Source: Duganella sp. Root1480D1
Lineage (GTDB): Bacteria > Pseudomonadota > Gammaproteobacteria > Burkholderiales > Burkholderiaceae_D
Reading direction: 5' to 3'
Length of the DNA: 64,000 bases
Assembly (NCBI RefSeq): GCF_001427305.1
Contig: NZ_LMFZ01000034.1
Coordinates: 168,085 to 232,084 of the forward strand
Below, one piece after another: positions 19,477 through 29,224 of this stretch (positions are counted from its first letter, which is position 1; each line of letters starts with the position of its first letter). The notes under the pieces were generated by a model. It made no database searches and had not been told where the DNA came from. It was given only the letters and a program-made list of their open reading frames with translations. The position numbers and the translations under genes are program-made.

Positions 19477-20615
19477 TGCGCGGCGCGTCCCTGAAGTTGG
19501 CCACGCGCCTTGCGCCGGTGTTGGCGCTTGCAGCAATGCTGTGCGCCAGCGCAGCCCAGGCCGGCCCGTTTGGCGGTTCGATGTCCGAATCCATCGTTGC
19601 CAAGGACATGAATCCGGCCGGCGACACCGTCCTCGAGTCGATTACCGGCTACGGCGCCCGGCAAGCTTTTTTACGCTCCGGCGGCCAGCGCTATAACATC
19701 GGCACCTTCGGCGGCGAAGAAAGCACTGCAGCCGCGATCAACGGTGCCGGGGTCGTCACCGGCTCAGCCCAGGCAGCGGACTACACCTGGCACGCTTACC
19801 GCTTCGACAAGCGCAGCGGCCTGCGAGAACTCGACACGCTGGGTGGCGCCAGCAGCGCCGGCACCGCAATCAATGAACAGGGCCACATTGTCGGCCACGC
19901 CGACACTTATGACGGCAGCTACCACGCCTTCATCGACACCGGCATCACCATGCTGGACCTCGGCACCTTCGGCGGCAAGAACAGCTACGCGCTCGGCATC
20001 AACGCGCATGACGTCGTCGTTGGTGCCGCCGACCGCGCCAACGGCTTCCGCCGCGCCTTCATTTACAAACCGGGCATCGGCAAGATCGAGATCCCGGACG
20101 TCGGCGACCGCCACAGCGTAGCCATGGCAATTAACGACAACGGCGTGGTAGTCGGCACCATGCAGATGCAGGACCGCAGCTGGCACGCCTTCAGTTACGA
20201 CGGCCTGCGTACCGTGGACCTTGGCGTGATGATGAGCCGTGGCAACAGCTTCGCCACCGCCATCAATAATAACGGTGACATCGTCGGCAACGTGCGGGTC
20301 TGGGGCCGCGAAGCGCCACTCGTCTTCGTTTACAGCAAAGGCCAGATGCAAGTGCGCGACAATTTCGGTCAGTTCGACCTCGCCCGCCGCATCACCGACG
20401 ACGGCCAGATCATCGGCGCTGGCGCCATGGCCAGGCAAATGCGCGCCGCCCGCGTCGCGCACAACCAGCTTGAATCGATCGGATGGCCGGCGCCGGTGGA
20501 CATGCTGACCTACGGTCTGCTCGCGTTACTGGCCACCTTCTTCCTCTACAAAGTCCGCGAACACCTGCGGGAAGGCATCGACTTCAGCAAACGCCTGATG
20601 CTGTCCATCGCATAA
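19473..20615 (+). CDS. Exported HAF-repeat protein with C-terminal membrane anchor, paralogue 2
   Basis: A 380-residue paralogue of the preceding gene: signal peptide (LALAAMLCASAAQA), the same HAF repeats in register (for example WHAYRFDKRSGLRELDTLGG and HAFIDTGITMLDLGTFGGK), and the same tail of one helix (MLTYGLLALLATFFLY) plus a basic end (KVREHLREGIDFSKR). The ATG at 19473 overlaps the preceding TGA; a second ATG follows at 19476. The pair appears to be a local duplication with diverged repeats. No partner gene is recognisable nearby. Confidence 0.85.
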   Translation: MMRGASLKLATRLAPVLALAAMLCASAAQAGPFGGSMSESIVAKDMNPAGDTVLESITGYGARQAFLRSGGQRYNIGTFGGEESTAAAINGAGVVTGSAQAADYTWHAYRFDKRSGLRELDTLGGASSAGTAINEQGHIVGHADTYDGSYHAFIDTGITMLDLGTFGGKNSYALGINAHDVVVGAADRANGFRRAFIYKPGIGKIEIPDVGDRHSVAMAINDNGVVVGTMQMQDRSWHAFSYDGLRTVDLGVMMSRGNSFATAINNNGDIVGNVRVWGREAPLVFVYSKGQMQVRDNFGQFDLARRITDDGQIIGAGAMARQMRAARVAHNQLESIGWPAPVDMLTYGLLALLATFFLYKVREHLREGIDFSKRLMLSIA

Positions 20616-20643
20616 GGATGAGAGAATCACACCTTGGGAATGT

Positions 20644-21289
20644 AAATCATCCCTGTTCATTCTGACAGCCGCTCTTGCTGTTTTATTCCAGGCAGAGCCT
20701 GCATCAACGAGATTGGCACAAACCATCGGGGCGAGAGCATTTCGCCAGTAAGTAGCACAGGGCACAATCTTAAGCCTTACCTGGTCACCAAGACCGACAA
20801 GGAAAGTTTGATCGCCTGGTCGCGAGCAACCATGGCCGCCACGCGAAAATCGCGTTCGAAAATCTAATCAATCTCTCTGCTGTCCTGATCCCAATTGCTG
20901 GAGCGAGTCGAGTTCGTTGCTGCGCCAGATCCAATGATGGCAGCCATGCTGCTTGATTGGGCTAACCTTGAATTGCTCACCGGCGCGGTGGAGTCGGCCG
21001 AGGTACTGTATGACGCAGCCCTTCCAACTTTGCCATCAAAGTGTCGCTTGGCGATTCGGTAAAACGCTATTTGCAGAATCACTCAGAGTCCGTTGCCATC
21101 TCAGTTAGCTTCGCCGACGAAATTGGCCCTACCGGAAACCACCTTGGCGAATTTCGCCAGGAGGCAAAGGGCGAGACGACTTTCGCCATACGCGACCTCA
21201 CATTCGCCCCCAAGAAGGTTAAGAAACTTAGGCCATCTGATTACCGGGCCACCATCAAGAAGACTTACGTTCGACGATTTGTGCAATGA
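20644..21289 (+). pseudogene. Decayed low-GC coding region
   Basis: This 640-bp stretch between the HAF pair and rpoD is noticeably less GC-rich than its surroundings. Coding-like segments occur in three frames: 20644-20751 reads like a signal peptide (KSSLFILTAALAVLFQAEPA, with an ATG TAA just before it that a 1-base deletion would turn into ATG AAA). 20774-20900 contains AKIAFENLINLSAVLIP, 20889-21062 contains AAMLLDWANLELLTGAVESA, and a GTG frame at 21041-21289 reads 82 residues containing VAISVSFADEIGPTGNHLGE. No intact gene spans them. I infer a frameshifted, formerly secreted protein; the last frame could still be expressed. Family unknown. Confidence 0.35.
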
Positions 21290-21455
21290 GTTCGGGAGGG
21301 ATCGGCTGGCCATTCGCGCTCATTTGCCGGATGGTCTCATGCAGCATCTGAAGCCGTGCAATTTTTACGACGGCCCAGGCAACGACGCCAATGATCGGAA
21401 CGCACATTGCAAGCACCGGGATGAGCACTGGAGACAGGTTGGAAAAGAAGTTCAT
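21255..21455 (-). CDS. Small single-pass membrane protein
   Basis: A 66-residue protein with one N-terminal helix (LIPVLAMCVPIIGVVAWAVV) and an amphipathic tail ETIRQMSANGQPIPPELIAQ, a pattern common in DUF6249-like small membrane proteins. A good promoter lies upstream (TTGACT-18-TACACT), supporting expression. Function unknown. Its 3' end overlaps the end of the decayed region on the other strand by 35 bp. Confidence 0.7.
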   Translation of the reverse strand: MNFFSNLSPVLIPVLAMCVPIIGVVAWAVVKIARLQMLHETIRQMSANGQPIPPELIAQIVERKSS

Positions 21456-21488
21456 GCTGGCTTGGAGCAGTTAATCGAAAGAAAACAC

Positions 21489-21518
21489 AGTGTAGATGCG
21501 TGCTAGTTTTTCAGTCAA
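21489..21518 (-). promoter_or_regulatory. Sigma-70 promoter of the small membrane protein gene
   Basis: On the minus strand TTGACT (21518-21513) and TACACT (21494-21489) are separated by 18 bp, about 35 bp before the ATG at 21455. Confidence 0.55.
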
Positions 21519-21590
21519 GCATTCTTGGTTATTGCCCGATATCCGACTGCAGCGAAACGAAATTCTGCGTCGTCACCAGGGCGGCGAAAT

Positions 21591-21616
21591 AAAAAAGGAG
21601 GCCGAGGCCTCCTTTT
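21591..21616 (-). terminator. Intrinsic terminator of rpoD
   Basis: Minus-strand stem AAGGAGGC/GCCTCCTT (about 21595-21614) followed by a T-run (A-run 21591-21596 on the plus strand). It lies 20 bp after the rpoD stop. Confidence 0.9.
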
Positions 21617-21635
21617 CTTTCGCGCCGACGGGCGA

Positions 21636-24104
<2,469 letters not shown>

Positions 24105-24182
24105 TCAATATCTCTCTCAGCGCGCCCGAAGGTGCACTTTTCGAAGGCTCGCGATGGCCCGGTTTCAGGGATAATCGGGAAA

Positions 24183-24328
24183 AGAAAAAGCCCGCATGAC
24201 CGGGCTCGATTCCGATGATTCAGTGATTAGAGAGGGCACATGCCCTGGAACTGGACTACTCAGGGCAGCGCGGCCCCGGCCGAAAACTCTTTACCAATCT
24301 GAATTCGCACCGTCCTGCATTTGGCGCG
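24183..24328 (-). ncRNA. Candidate rpoD leader RNA or small RNA
   Basis: The roughly 350-bp gap upstream of rpoD has no gene. On its minus strand a perfect TATAAT (24340-24335) would start a transcript near 24328. It runs about 145 nt to a hairpin plus T-run at 24206-24183, then continues to the rpoD ATG at 24104. Inside is a strong local palindrome around AGGGCATGTGCCCT. It could be a transcription attenuator or a discrete RNA. It does not resemble 6S RNA or a tRNA by eye. I see no coding potential here. Confidence 0.4.
24189..24206 (-). terminator. Terminator-like hairpin in the rpoD leader
   Basis: Minus-strand AGCCCG/CGGGCT stem (24206-24189) with a 6-base loop, followed by TTTTTCTTT. 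No minus-strand gene ends here, so it would act on a leader transcript starting near 24328. Confidence 0.55.
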
Positions 24329-24334
24329 TCTGCC

Positions 24335-24340
24335 ATTATA
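24335..24340 (-). promoter_or_regulatory. Candidate -10 element for the rpoD leader
   Basis: Perfect TATAAT on the minus strand. The -35 region 16-18 bp upstream (GTGCAG/TGCAGT) is weak. Confidence 0.45.
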
Positions 24341-24454
24341 CAAGGTTTTGGGCTGGACTGCACCCATTAATTCGATATCAAAACCACATCATGAGCGAAA
24401 ACACAATGCGCCGTGGACCTGCGTCGTGGTATGCTGGCGGCTCTTGATTAACCT

Positions 24455-24931
24455 ATGAAGTCGATGAACACTAGCACTACCCCTCAGCAGCCGGCCGAAG
24501 GCCAAGCCGCCGCACCTGCCGCCCCAAATTCCGCGCGCGCCCTGCTCAAGCAATTGCAGCAACAGTATGCCCCGTTCCGCGACAGCCTGCCGCTGTCGAT
24601 CGGCATCGACAAGCAGCTCATCGCAGCGATGCCGGAACTTAACCGCAAGCTGATGCGCGCTGCCCTGGGCATCCACACTTCCTCGCAGCGCTACCTGCGC
24701 GTGATGGAGAAAGCCACTGTCCGCTACAACCTGGATGGCAGCACCGGCGCCGAAGTCACCGACGAACACCGCAAGCACGCCAAGGAAACCCTGGCGGAAC
24801 GCTACAAGAAAGAAGTGGAACGCCGCAAGGCCGAACGCGCTGCCGAACGCGAAGCTGCCGCCGCCGAAGAGGCCGACCGCCGCCGCGCGGAAAAGCTGCA
24901 GGCGCTGACCGCAAAATTCTCCAGGAAGTAA
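24455..24931 (+). CDS. ProQ/FinO-family RNA chaperone
   Basis: A 158-residue RNA-binding protein. The ProQ/FinO domain spans about 25-110 with the typical PLSIGIDKQL, LMRAALGIHTSSQRYL and LDG segments. It is flanked by a disordered N-terminus and a long charged C-terminal helix (EVERRKAERAAEREAAAAEE). ProQ-type proteins bind structured small RNAs and mRNA 3' ends. A start at the second ATG (24464) is also possible. The stop overlaps the exonuclease ATG by one base, so the two are co-transcribed; a functional link in RNA turnover is possible but not shown. Confidence 0.88.
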   Translation: MKSMNTSTTPQQPAEGQAAAPAAPNSARALLKQLQQQYAPFRDSLPLSIGIDKQLIAAMPELNRKLMRAALGIHTSSQRYLRVMEKATVRYNLDGSTGAEVTDEHRKHAKETLAERYKKEVERRKAERAAEREAAAAEEADRRRAEKLQALTAKFSRK

Positions 24932-25587
24932 TGAGCGACGCGCCAGAAGCGGTCCCCGAGCTGCCTCCTTACGAAGGCATCCGGCTGGCCGACGTCAGGC
25001 TCGTAAAGACCGCCGCCGATGCGGAGGCTGCACAAGCGGCCTTGCTGGCGGCGGATGCTATTGGTTTCGACACCGAATCCAAACCTACTTTCGTCAAGGG
25101 TGAAAGTTCGGACGGCCCGCACCTGATCCAGTTTGCCGACGACCGCCGCGCCTGGTTGTTCCAGGTTGGCGATGCCTTCCCCCATTTGGCCGCGGTCAAG
25201 GCGATTCTTGAATCGGACATGACGCTGAAGATCGGTTTCGGGCTGTCCGACGACATCAAGCGCGTGCGTGCCAAGCTGGGGATCGAGCCGCTCAAAGTGG
25301 TCGACCTGGGTGTGCTGCTGCGCGCGCCGGGACAGAAGAATGACCTGGGGGCCAAGAGCGCGGTAGCCAAGTATTTCGGCCAGGCGCTGACCAAGTCCAA
25401 AAAGATCTCCACCACCAACTGGGCCACGCCGCGCCTGAACGAAAAGCAGATCCTGTACGCCGCGGACGACGCGCAGGTCGCCTTGCGCGTGTATCGCCAC
25501 TGGATCGGCATCGGCAACGTACTGCCGCCGATCAAGCCGCCCAAGCGCCCCAAACCCGGCAAACCAGTGCCAGGCCCAAGGGCCTGA
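24931..25587 (+). CDS. DEDDy-type 3'-5' exonuclease (RNase D/WRN-like)
   Basis: A 218-residue DnaQ-fold exonuclease. The four acidic residues are visible: FDTESKPTF (D..E), GFGLSDDIKRV (D), and YAADDAQVALRVY with the DEDDy tyrosine. It lacks the HRDC domain of full RNase D. The basic, Pro-rich tail KPPKRPKPGKPVPGPR may bind nucleic acid. It overlaps the proQ-like gene by one base. Its stop TGA is contributed by a dispersed 40-bp repeat. Confidence 0.88.
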   Translation: MSDAPEAVPELPPYEGIRLADVRLVKTAADAEAAQAALLAADAIGFDTESKPTFVKGESSDGPHLIQFADDRRAWLFQVGDAFPHLAAVKAILESDMTLKIGFGLSDDIKRVRAKLGIEPLKVVDLGVLLRAPGQKNDLGAKSAVAKYFGQALTKSKKISTTNWATPRLNEKQILYAADDAQVALRVYRHWIGIGNVLPPIKPPKRPKPGKPVPGPRA

Positions 25588-25620
25588 CCCTGCGGATCTG
25601 GCCCCGATTTACCGGTTTTT
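25583..25620 (+). repeat. 40-bp dispersed repeat between the exonuclease and MocR genes
   Basis: Contains CCTGACCC-T-GCGG then TTTACCGGTTTTT, matching the copy at the hemC end. It supplies the TGA of the upstream exonuclease (25585-25587) and, on the opposite strand, the TAA of the MocR gene (25611-25609). Confidence 0.7.
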
Positions 25621-27018
25621 AGCCAGCATCCCGAGAGAAGCAATCGCGGCCGCCTGCCTCTCATCCCAGAGATGCCCATAATTCAGCCGAATACAATTAC
25701 CAAACTCCCGCTTCGCACTGAACATCGGCCCCGGCGCAATGCTGATCCCCAGCCCCAGCGCCTGCCGATGCAGTTCCAGCGCATCGACTGACTCCGGCAA
25801 CACCACCCACAAGAAATACCCGCCCTGCGGCTGCGTCACCCGCGTCCCCTCAGGAAAGTGCGCTGCGATCGCCGCCAGCATTTGCTGCTGTTGCCCTGCC
25901 AGCGCGCCGCGCAACTGCCGCAAATGCCGCTCATACCCACCCTGCCCCAGATACTCCGCCAGCGCCAACTGCGACGGCATCGCGGCCGACAGCGAGGTAG
26001 TCAGCTTCAGCCGCTCAACCTGCCGCGCAAAACGCCCTGCGACTGCCCAACCGACACGGAATCCCGGCGCCAGGCATTTCGAAAACGAGCTGCAATGCAT
26101 GACGATGCCCTTGCTGTCGAAGCGCTTGGACAGCGCCGGCCGCTGGGCGCCAAAATACAGCTCGCCGTACACGTCGTCCTCAATCAATGGCACATCATGC
26201 GCCGCAAGAAGCTCTACCAACGCCTGCTTTTTCTCCGCCGGCATCAGGCTGCCGAGTGGATTCTGGAAACTGGTCATCAGCCAGCAAGCGCTCGGTTCGT
26301 GCTGCGCCAACGCCATCGCCAGTGCACCAAGGTCGATCCCTTCGCGCGGATGCGTCGCCACCTCGACCGCCTTCAAGCCGATACGCTCCAGCGCCTGCAA
26401 GGCCGCATAAAAACTGGGCGACTCCACCAGCACCGTATCGCCCGGCCGCGCCACCGCCTGCAGGCACAGGTTCAACGCCTCCAACGCACCATTGGTGATA
26501 ACGATATCGTCGGGCGACACCTGCAGGCCGTCGAGCTGGTAGCGCAAGGCGATCTGCCTCCGCAACTCCGCATTCCCCGGCGGCAGGTCGGCAATCGTGC
26601 TCCAGGGGTCGACATGGCGCATGCTGGCCGCGACCGCACGCCCTAGCTTATCGAGCGGGAACAGCAACGGGCTGGGGAAAGCCGAACCGAAAGGCACATT
26701 GCCCGGCGCCCGGCTGGCCTCCAGCACCTGGAACACCAGCTCACTGACGTCGACCAGCGTGGAAGCCGCGTCAGGCCGCGATACTTCCGGCTCCGGCCCC
26801 GCCGCAAAGCGCCGCGCAGCAACGTAATATCCCGAACGCGGACGCGACTCGATCAGGCCGCGCGCCTCGAGCTGGTAATAAGCCTGGAACACCGTGGACG
26901 GACTGACGCCTCGCCGTTCCTGCTGCTGCCGTACCGAAGGCAGCTTTTCGCCCGGCCGCAGCACGCCGGAGGCCATCAAACCTGCCAATTCGTCGGCTAG
27001 CGCTTCGTAAAGCTTCAA
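25609..27018 (-). CDS. MocR-type PLP-dependent transcriptional regulator
   Basis: A 469-residue GntR/MocR fusion. The N-terminal winged helix-turn-helix (KLPSVRQQQERRGVSPSTVF) is followed from about residue 95 by a fold-type I aminotransferase domain. The PLP-binding Lys is in SFSKCLAPGFRVGW and the Asp/Tyr in EDDVYGELYF. Such proteins sense aminated metabolites and usually regulate a divergent gene; here that is the cytochrome c pair starting at 27110. The start is a TTG with GAGGGT 6 bases upstream, giving the family-typical MKLYEALADELA. It ends inside a dispersed repeat. Confidence 0.9.
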   Translation of the reverse strand: MKLYEALADELAGLMASGVLRPGEKLPSVRQQQERRGVSPSTVFQAYYQLEARGLIESRPRSGYYVAARRFAAGPEPEVSRPDAASTLVDVSELVFQVLEASRAPGNVPFGSAFPSPLLFPLDKLGRAVAASMRHVDPWSTIADLPPGNAELRRQIALRYQLDGLQVSPDDIVITNGALEALNLCLQAVARPGDTVLVESPSFYAALQALERIGLKAVEVATHPREGIDLGALAMALAQHEPSACWLMTSFQNPLGSLMPAEKKQALVELLAAHDVPLIEDDVYGELYFGAQRPALSKRFDSKGIVMHCSSFSKCLAPGFRVGWAVAGRFARQVERLKLTTSLSAAMPSQLALAEYLGQGGYERHLRQLRGALAGQQQQMLAAIAAHFPEGTRVTQPQGGYFLWVVLPESVDALELHRQALGLGISIAPGPMFSAKREFGNCIRLNYGHLWDERQAAAIASLGMLAKNR

Positions 27019-27109
27019 ACTGATACCCTCATTCCAGGGCCTTTCTGAGCCTGTTATTCTTTGTCCCGCAGGCGTATCCTTGACCCATCACAAGAAAAAC
27101 GGATTCATC

Positions 27110-27802
27110 ATGCGACTTTTCCACCGCATTCTCTCATTTAGCAGCGCGCTTGTGGCCACCTCCGCCCTGGCCGCTCCGGCCAGCCTGGCGGACACCGTCG
27201 AGCAGCGCGTTGCCGCCTGCATCGCCTGCCACAAGACCAATGAGCAAGGCGACGCCTTCTTCCCACGCATCGCCGGCAAGCCCGCCGGCTACCTGTACAA
27301 CCAGCTCCTGAACTTCAAGGAAGGCCGCCGCCAGTACCCGATGATGACCTATATGGTCGAACAACTGCCGGACGCCTACCTGCGCGAAATCGCGCAATAC
27401 TTCTCCGAACAGCACGCGCCCTACCCGCCGCCAGCAGCCTCCAGCGCCACGCAACAGATGATCGAGCGTGGCCGCGTGCTGGTGCACCAGGGCGATCCAT
27501 CGCGCAAAGTGCCGGCCTGCATTGCCTGCCACGGCGACGCGATGACCGGTGTAGCGCCAGCCATCCCCGGGCTGATTGGCCTGCCGCGCGATTACATCAA
27601 CGCGCAATTCGGCACCTGGCGCAACCAGAAACGCAAGGCGCATGCGCCTGACTGCATGGCGGAAGTGGCCAACCGTTTGAGCGACGCCGACGTCGCCGCC
27701 GTATCCGGCTGGCTGGCCGCGCAACCGGCCGATCCAAACGCCCGTCCGGCCACTACCCTGCCCAAGCCACTGCCGATGGAATGCGGCGGCGTTCCCAAAT
27801 AA
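27110..27802 (+). CDS. Dihaem cytochrome c (cytochrome c4-like)
   Basis: A 230-residue exported protein with a signal peptide (FSSALVATSALA) and two class I cytochrome c domains, each with a CIACH haem site (about residues 37 and 144). Axial Met candidates are in RQYPMMTYM of the first domain and the C-terminal half of the second. I chose the ATG at 27110 because the upstream TTG would add a charged stretch before the signal peptide. It probably shuttles electrons in the periplasm. 12 bp upstream of the trihaem cytochrome gene, so one operon; divergent from a MocR regulator. Confidence 0.88.
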   Translation: MRLFHRILSFSSALVATSALAAPASLADTVEQRVAACIACHKTNEQGDAFFPRIAGKPAGYLYNQLLNFKEGRRQYPMMTYMVEQLPDAYLREIAQYFSEQHAPYPPPAASSATQQMIERGRVLVHQGDPSRKVPACIACHGDAMTGVAPAIPGLIGLPRDYINAQFGTWRNQKRKAHAPDCMAEVANRLSDADVAAVSGWLAAQPADPNARPATTLPKPLPMECGGVPK

Positions 27803-27814
27803 ATAGAAAAGATC

Positions 27815-29098
27815 ATGAAGCGGAATACGAAAATCGCCATCGCCGCGCCGTTGCTGCTGCTTGTCGCGGCGGTCGGCTTCATCTGGCCCAAGCACGACAC
27901 CGGCCCGGCGCCAAGCGCCGCCTCGAAAAACATGCCGATGCAGGAAAAAGTCGCGCGCGGCGCCTACCTCGCCAAAGCCGGCGACTGCATGGCTTGCCAC
28001 ACGACGCGCGGCGGCGCCGCGTTTGCCGGCGGCCGCGCCCTGCAAACTCCGTTCGGCAACGTGATGTCGCCAAACATCACTGCCGACAAGGAAACCGGCA
28101 TCGGCAACTGGAGCGCCGACGACTTCTGGAACGCCCTGCACAACGGCAAAGCCAGGGATGGTCGCCTGCTGTACCCGGCCTTCCCCTACACGAATTACAC
28201 CGCGATGACGCGCGACGACTCGGACGCCATGTATGCCTACTTCCAGACCATCACGCCGGTAAAGCTGGCCAGCCAGCCGCACACCCTGCGCTTCCCGTAC
28301 AACCAGCAAGCCTTGCTGGCAGTATGGCGCGCCCTTTACTTCAAGCCCGCCGTGTACACGCCCGACGCCGGCAAGTCCGCCGAATGGAATCGCGGCGCCT
28401 ACCTGGTGCAGGGTCCCGGCCACTGCATCGCCTGCCACAGCGAACGCAATGCCCTTGGCGCCAGCGACAAAGGCTTGTCGGGTGGCCTGATTCCGGTGCT
28501 GGGCTGGTATGCGCCCTCGCTCACCTCGGACCGAGAGGCAGGTCTGGGTGACTGGGAAGTAAAAGACATTACCGACTTGCTGAAAACCGGTGTCTCGCAG
28601 CGCGCCACCGTATTTGGCCCGATGGCGGAAGTGGTGCGCGAAAGCCTGCAGCACCTGAACGATGAAGATGCGCGCGCCATGGCGGTCTATCTGAAATCGC
28701 TGCCGAACGAAAGCGGCAATCGCGAGCCATACGAGCGCTCGAAGGAACCAGAAGCCGCCGCCTGGCTGGCCGCCGGCGAGAAGATCTACGGCAAGCAATG
28801 CGTGGACTGCCACGGCGAAAAAGGCGAAGGCATCGCCCCGCACTACCCGCCCCTGGCCGGCAATCGCGCCCTGACGATGGATGAAGCAGTGAACCCGATC
28901 CGCATAGTGCTGAATGGCGGCTTTGCCCCCGGCACGGCAGGCAACCCGCGTCCCTACGGCATGCCGCCGTTCAGCCATTCACTGAATGATGTGGAAGTGG
29001 CGCAAGTGGTCTCCTACCTGCGCGCCGCCTGGGGCAACAACGCCCCGCCAGTAGAAAGCACAACGGTCAACCGCTACCGCAACGTGCCCTTGGAATAA
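27815..29098 (+). CDS. Trihaem membrane-anchored cytochrome c (dehydrogenase subunit type)
   Basis: A 427-residue protein with one uncleaved N-terminal helix (IAIAAPLLLLVAAVGFIW) and three cytochrome c domains carrying CMACH, CIACH and CVDCH. This is the AdhB/gluconate 2-dehydrogenase cytochrome architecture, which passes electrons from periplasmic flavo- or quinoprotein dehydrogenases to quinone or oxidase. No dehydrogenase subunit is adjacent. A GMC oxidoreductase with its small subunit, which lacks a cytochrome neighbour, lies at 61.4-63.5 kb and is a possible partner (inference). Confidence 0.9.
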   Translation: MKRNTKIAIAAPLLLLVAAVGFIWPKHDTGPAPSAASKNMPMQEKVARGAYLAKAGDCMACHTTRGGAAFAGGRALQTPFGNVMSPNITADKETGIGNWSADDFWNALHNGKARDGRLLYPAFPYTNYTAMTRDDSDAMYAYFQTITPVKLASQPHTLRFPYNQQALLAVWRALYFKPAVYTPDAGKSAEWNRGAYLVQGPGHCIACHSERNALGASDKGLSGGLIPVLGWYAPSLTSDREAGLGDWEVKDITDLLKTGVSQRATVFGPMAEVVRESLQHLNDEDARAMAVYLKSLPNESGNREPYERSKEPEAAAWLAAGEKIYGKQCVDCHGEKGEGIAPHYPPLAGNRALTMDEAVNPIRIVLNGGFAPGTAGNPRPYGMPPFSHSLNDVEVAQVVSYLRAAWGNNAPPVESTTVNRYRNVPLE

Positions 29099-29110
29099 CC
29101 ACGGATCAGT

Positions 29111-29150
29111 TCGTGTCACACCATGGGGTCACACCCCAGGTGTGACACGA
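29111..29150. repeat. Dispersed palindromic repeat, GTGTCACAC family, copy 2
   Basis: Outer arms TCGTGTCACACC/GGTGTGACACGA around an inner TGGGGTCACACCCCA. The inner element is inverted relative to copies 1 and 3. It lies between two convergent genes. Confidence 0.85.
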
Positions 29151-29170
29151 GCTCTTCCGGTACCAGTTGA

Positions 29171-29214
29171 GCCCGTGTCACACTTGGGGTGTGACCCCAA
29201 GGTGTGACACGGGT
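29171..29214. repeat. Dispersed palindromic repeat, GTGTCACAC family, copy 3
   Basis: CCCGTGTCACAC ... GTGTGACACGGG with the inner TTGGGGTGTGACCCCAA, nearly identical to copy 1 at 5916-5962. 20 bp from copy 2 in the convergent gap before the PilT-like gene. Confidence 0.85.
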
Positions 29215-29224
29215 TCGGCTGTAG

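Noticed and set aside
24183..24340. 6S RNA or tRNA upstream of rpoD
   Set aside because: The sequence is too short and lacks the 6S closing stem and central bubble by eye, and there is no tRNA arm or GTTCGA box. Kept only as a candidate leader or small RNA.
27080..27109. Upstream TTG start for the dihaem cytochrome
   Set aside because: It would place a charged stretch before the signal peptide; the ATG at 27110 gives a normal export signal.
29111..29214. Possible CRISPR repeats
   Set aside because: Only two units, each a full palindrome, a 20-bp gap, no regular array and no cas genes.
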